A DNA stretch of 64,000 nt, from the NCBI GenBank assembly GCA_040839025.1, contig JBFPJN010000006.1, forward strand, positions 1 through 64,000. Direction: 5' to 3'. Positions 63,266 to 64,000 of this stretch are shown piece after piece. Numbering within the stretch: position 1 is the first letter of the stretch; each line of letters opens with the position of its first letter. The position numbers were made by a program, and so were the translations under genes. The notes under the pieces are model-generated. The model was not told where the DNA came from, ran no database searches, and saw only the letters and a program-made list of their open reading frames with translations. This stretch comes from Alphaproteobacteria bacterium LSUCC0719 (GTDB taxonomy: Bacteria > Pseudomonadota > Alphaproteobacteria > Puniceispirillales > Puniceispirillaceae).

Positions 63266-64000
63266 CTAGACCCCATGCCCGCGTCTGCGCCAGGTCCGCC
63301 ACTGGATGATGGCAACGATCGCCGAACCAACCCCCATGATCAGGATCGCCGAGGACCATGCACCCATCGAGCTGCCTCCCCCGCCAAGATCAAGCATCAT
63401 TCCGACCGCCGGTCCGCCAAGCGCACCGCCGGTAAAGCCAATCATCGAATGTACCGCGAGAAGTGCGCCGCGTTCATGTGCCGCCGCCGCCGCCACCGTA
63501 CCGGCCGTCAGCGCGCCGCTGTCGAGCATGATGCAGACATTGTAGATCCACAGACAGCCCAACGCGAGCCAGACCGGCCCGTCGAGCGCCAGTGCCGACA
63601 ACACCGCAAAGCTGACAGACAGCGCCCCGATGATCGCAATCACCCGGTGGCGACCATAGGCAAGGCAGAAGCGCGCACCAATGATAGACGCCGCCATGCC
63701 TGTCAGGGTGAGCAGGCTGACCAGCGTCGTCACCACGGACAGCGACAGCGCCGGCTGTGCGGTGGCGCCGATAAAGGCGAACATGGCAAAGCTCCAGCCG
63801 CGATAGGCAAAAAGCTCGTAGGTATGCGCGCCATAGGCGAAGATGTAGCCAAGCGCCAGCCTGTTGCGAAACGCCGGCCGCAGGTCAAGCGGGTGGCGTC
63901 TGGCTTCGGCCTTGGGACGTTCGGCAGGTGGCGCCCCGCGAACAAGACACAACATGGCAAGCGCCGACAGCAACGCCCCGCCACAGCCAATCCAGGCGGC
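63266..64000 (-). CDS. MFS transporter, truncated by the window edge
   Basis: The C-terminal 244 residues of a major-facilitator-type permease, with about seven hydrophobic helices; the frame remains open to the edge, so the true start lies outside the window. Being upstream of psuK and psuG it may import pseudouridine or another nucleoside, which is an inference from position only. Confidence 0.82.
   Translation of the reverse strand, partial: AAWIGCGGALLSALAMLCLVRGAPPAERPKAEARRHPLDLRPAFRNRLALGYIFAYGAHTYELFAYRGWSFAMFAFIGATAQPALSLSVVTTLVSLLTLTGMAASIIGARFCLAYGRHRVIAIIGALSVSFAVLSALALDGPVWLALGCLWIYNVCIMLDSGALTAGTVAAAAAHERGALLAVHSMIGFTGGALGGPAVGMMLDLGGGGSSMGAWSSAILIMGVGSAIVAIIQWRTWRRRGHGV

Noticed and set aside
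1-64000. CRISPR array, rRNA operon or insertion sequences
   Set aside because: No regularly spaced repeat series, rRNA-like sequence or transposase with terminal inverted repeats was found.

Overview
The window is chromosomal DNA from a GC-rich alphaproteobacterium. Supporting markers are a TrcR/DUF1013 regulator, a DUF1192 protein, COQ9, a PntA with its membrane anchor fused, a tandem glycine riboswitch ahead of gcvT-gcvH-gcvP, and many marine-type catabolic genes (tripartite tricarboxylate transporter, enolase-superfamily dehydratases, a DmdB-like ligase). A marine lineage such as SAR116 or a relative is plausible, but the sequence alone does not prove it.

Layout. 0.1-3.2 kb: uronate/aldonate genes (uxuA, an SDR, divergent SMP-30 lactonase). 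3.2-20.4 kb: housekeeping genes (clpB, MFS transporter, ygfZ, trcR, purE-purK, metA, COQ9, rpsU, pntAB, an ABC1-family kinase, an M3 peptidase). 20.5-25.3 kb: glycine riboswitch and glycine cleavage operon, closed by a clear terminator. 25.3-30.2 kb: gamma-glutamyltransferase and a large FAD/Fe-S dehydrogenase. 30.3-49.2 kb: a large catabolic cluster with class V aminotransferase, two enoyl-CoA hydratase-like proteins, ketoglutarate-semialdehyde-type dehydrogenase, DapA-family lyase, GntR/FCD regulator, PdxA-like dehydrogenase, two enolase-superfamily dehydratases, TctABC, sugar isomerase-like protein, CoA-transferase, sulfatase, malonyl-CoA-synthetase-like ligase and a DMT permease. Four near-identical palindromes (consensus TGGTATACCA) lie upstream of four transcription units here and probably define the regulon of the local GntR protein. 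58.6-64 kb: Ada-like regulator/methyltransferase, acyl-CoA ligase, psuG-psuK and the edge of an MFS gene.

The striking part is an A+T-rich element of 9,066 bp (one copy of a 9-bp core plus everything between the two copies, 49,468-58,542). It is inserted in the anticodon loop of a host tRNA-Arg(CCU) and has cut that gene into a 3' half on the left and a 5' half on the right. The two halves pair perfectly when rejoined. The element carries its own intact, divergent tRNA-Arg(CCU) with a recognisable promoter, so it apparently replaces the tRNA it destroys. It encodes a tyrosine integrase next to attL, arm-type repeats beside both ends, a second short tyrosine recombinase, a small HUH-endonuclease-like protein (HLH and YxxK motifs), a ribbon-helix-helix protein, small membrane and secreted proteins, and many unknowns. 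Three copies of a promoter/operator module with fixed 51-bp geometry precede its rightward genes. The 3' tail of the second recombinase gene is duplicated around one secreted-protein gene, as if that gene were a captured cassette. The N-terminus of one small protein resembles T4-type capsid-targeting segments. Together these suggest a phage-satellite-like element with an unusual tRNA-replacement strategy. Replication mode, helper phage and cassette capture are inferences.
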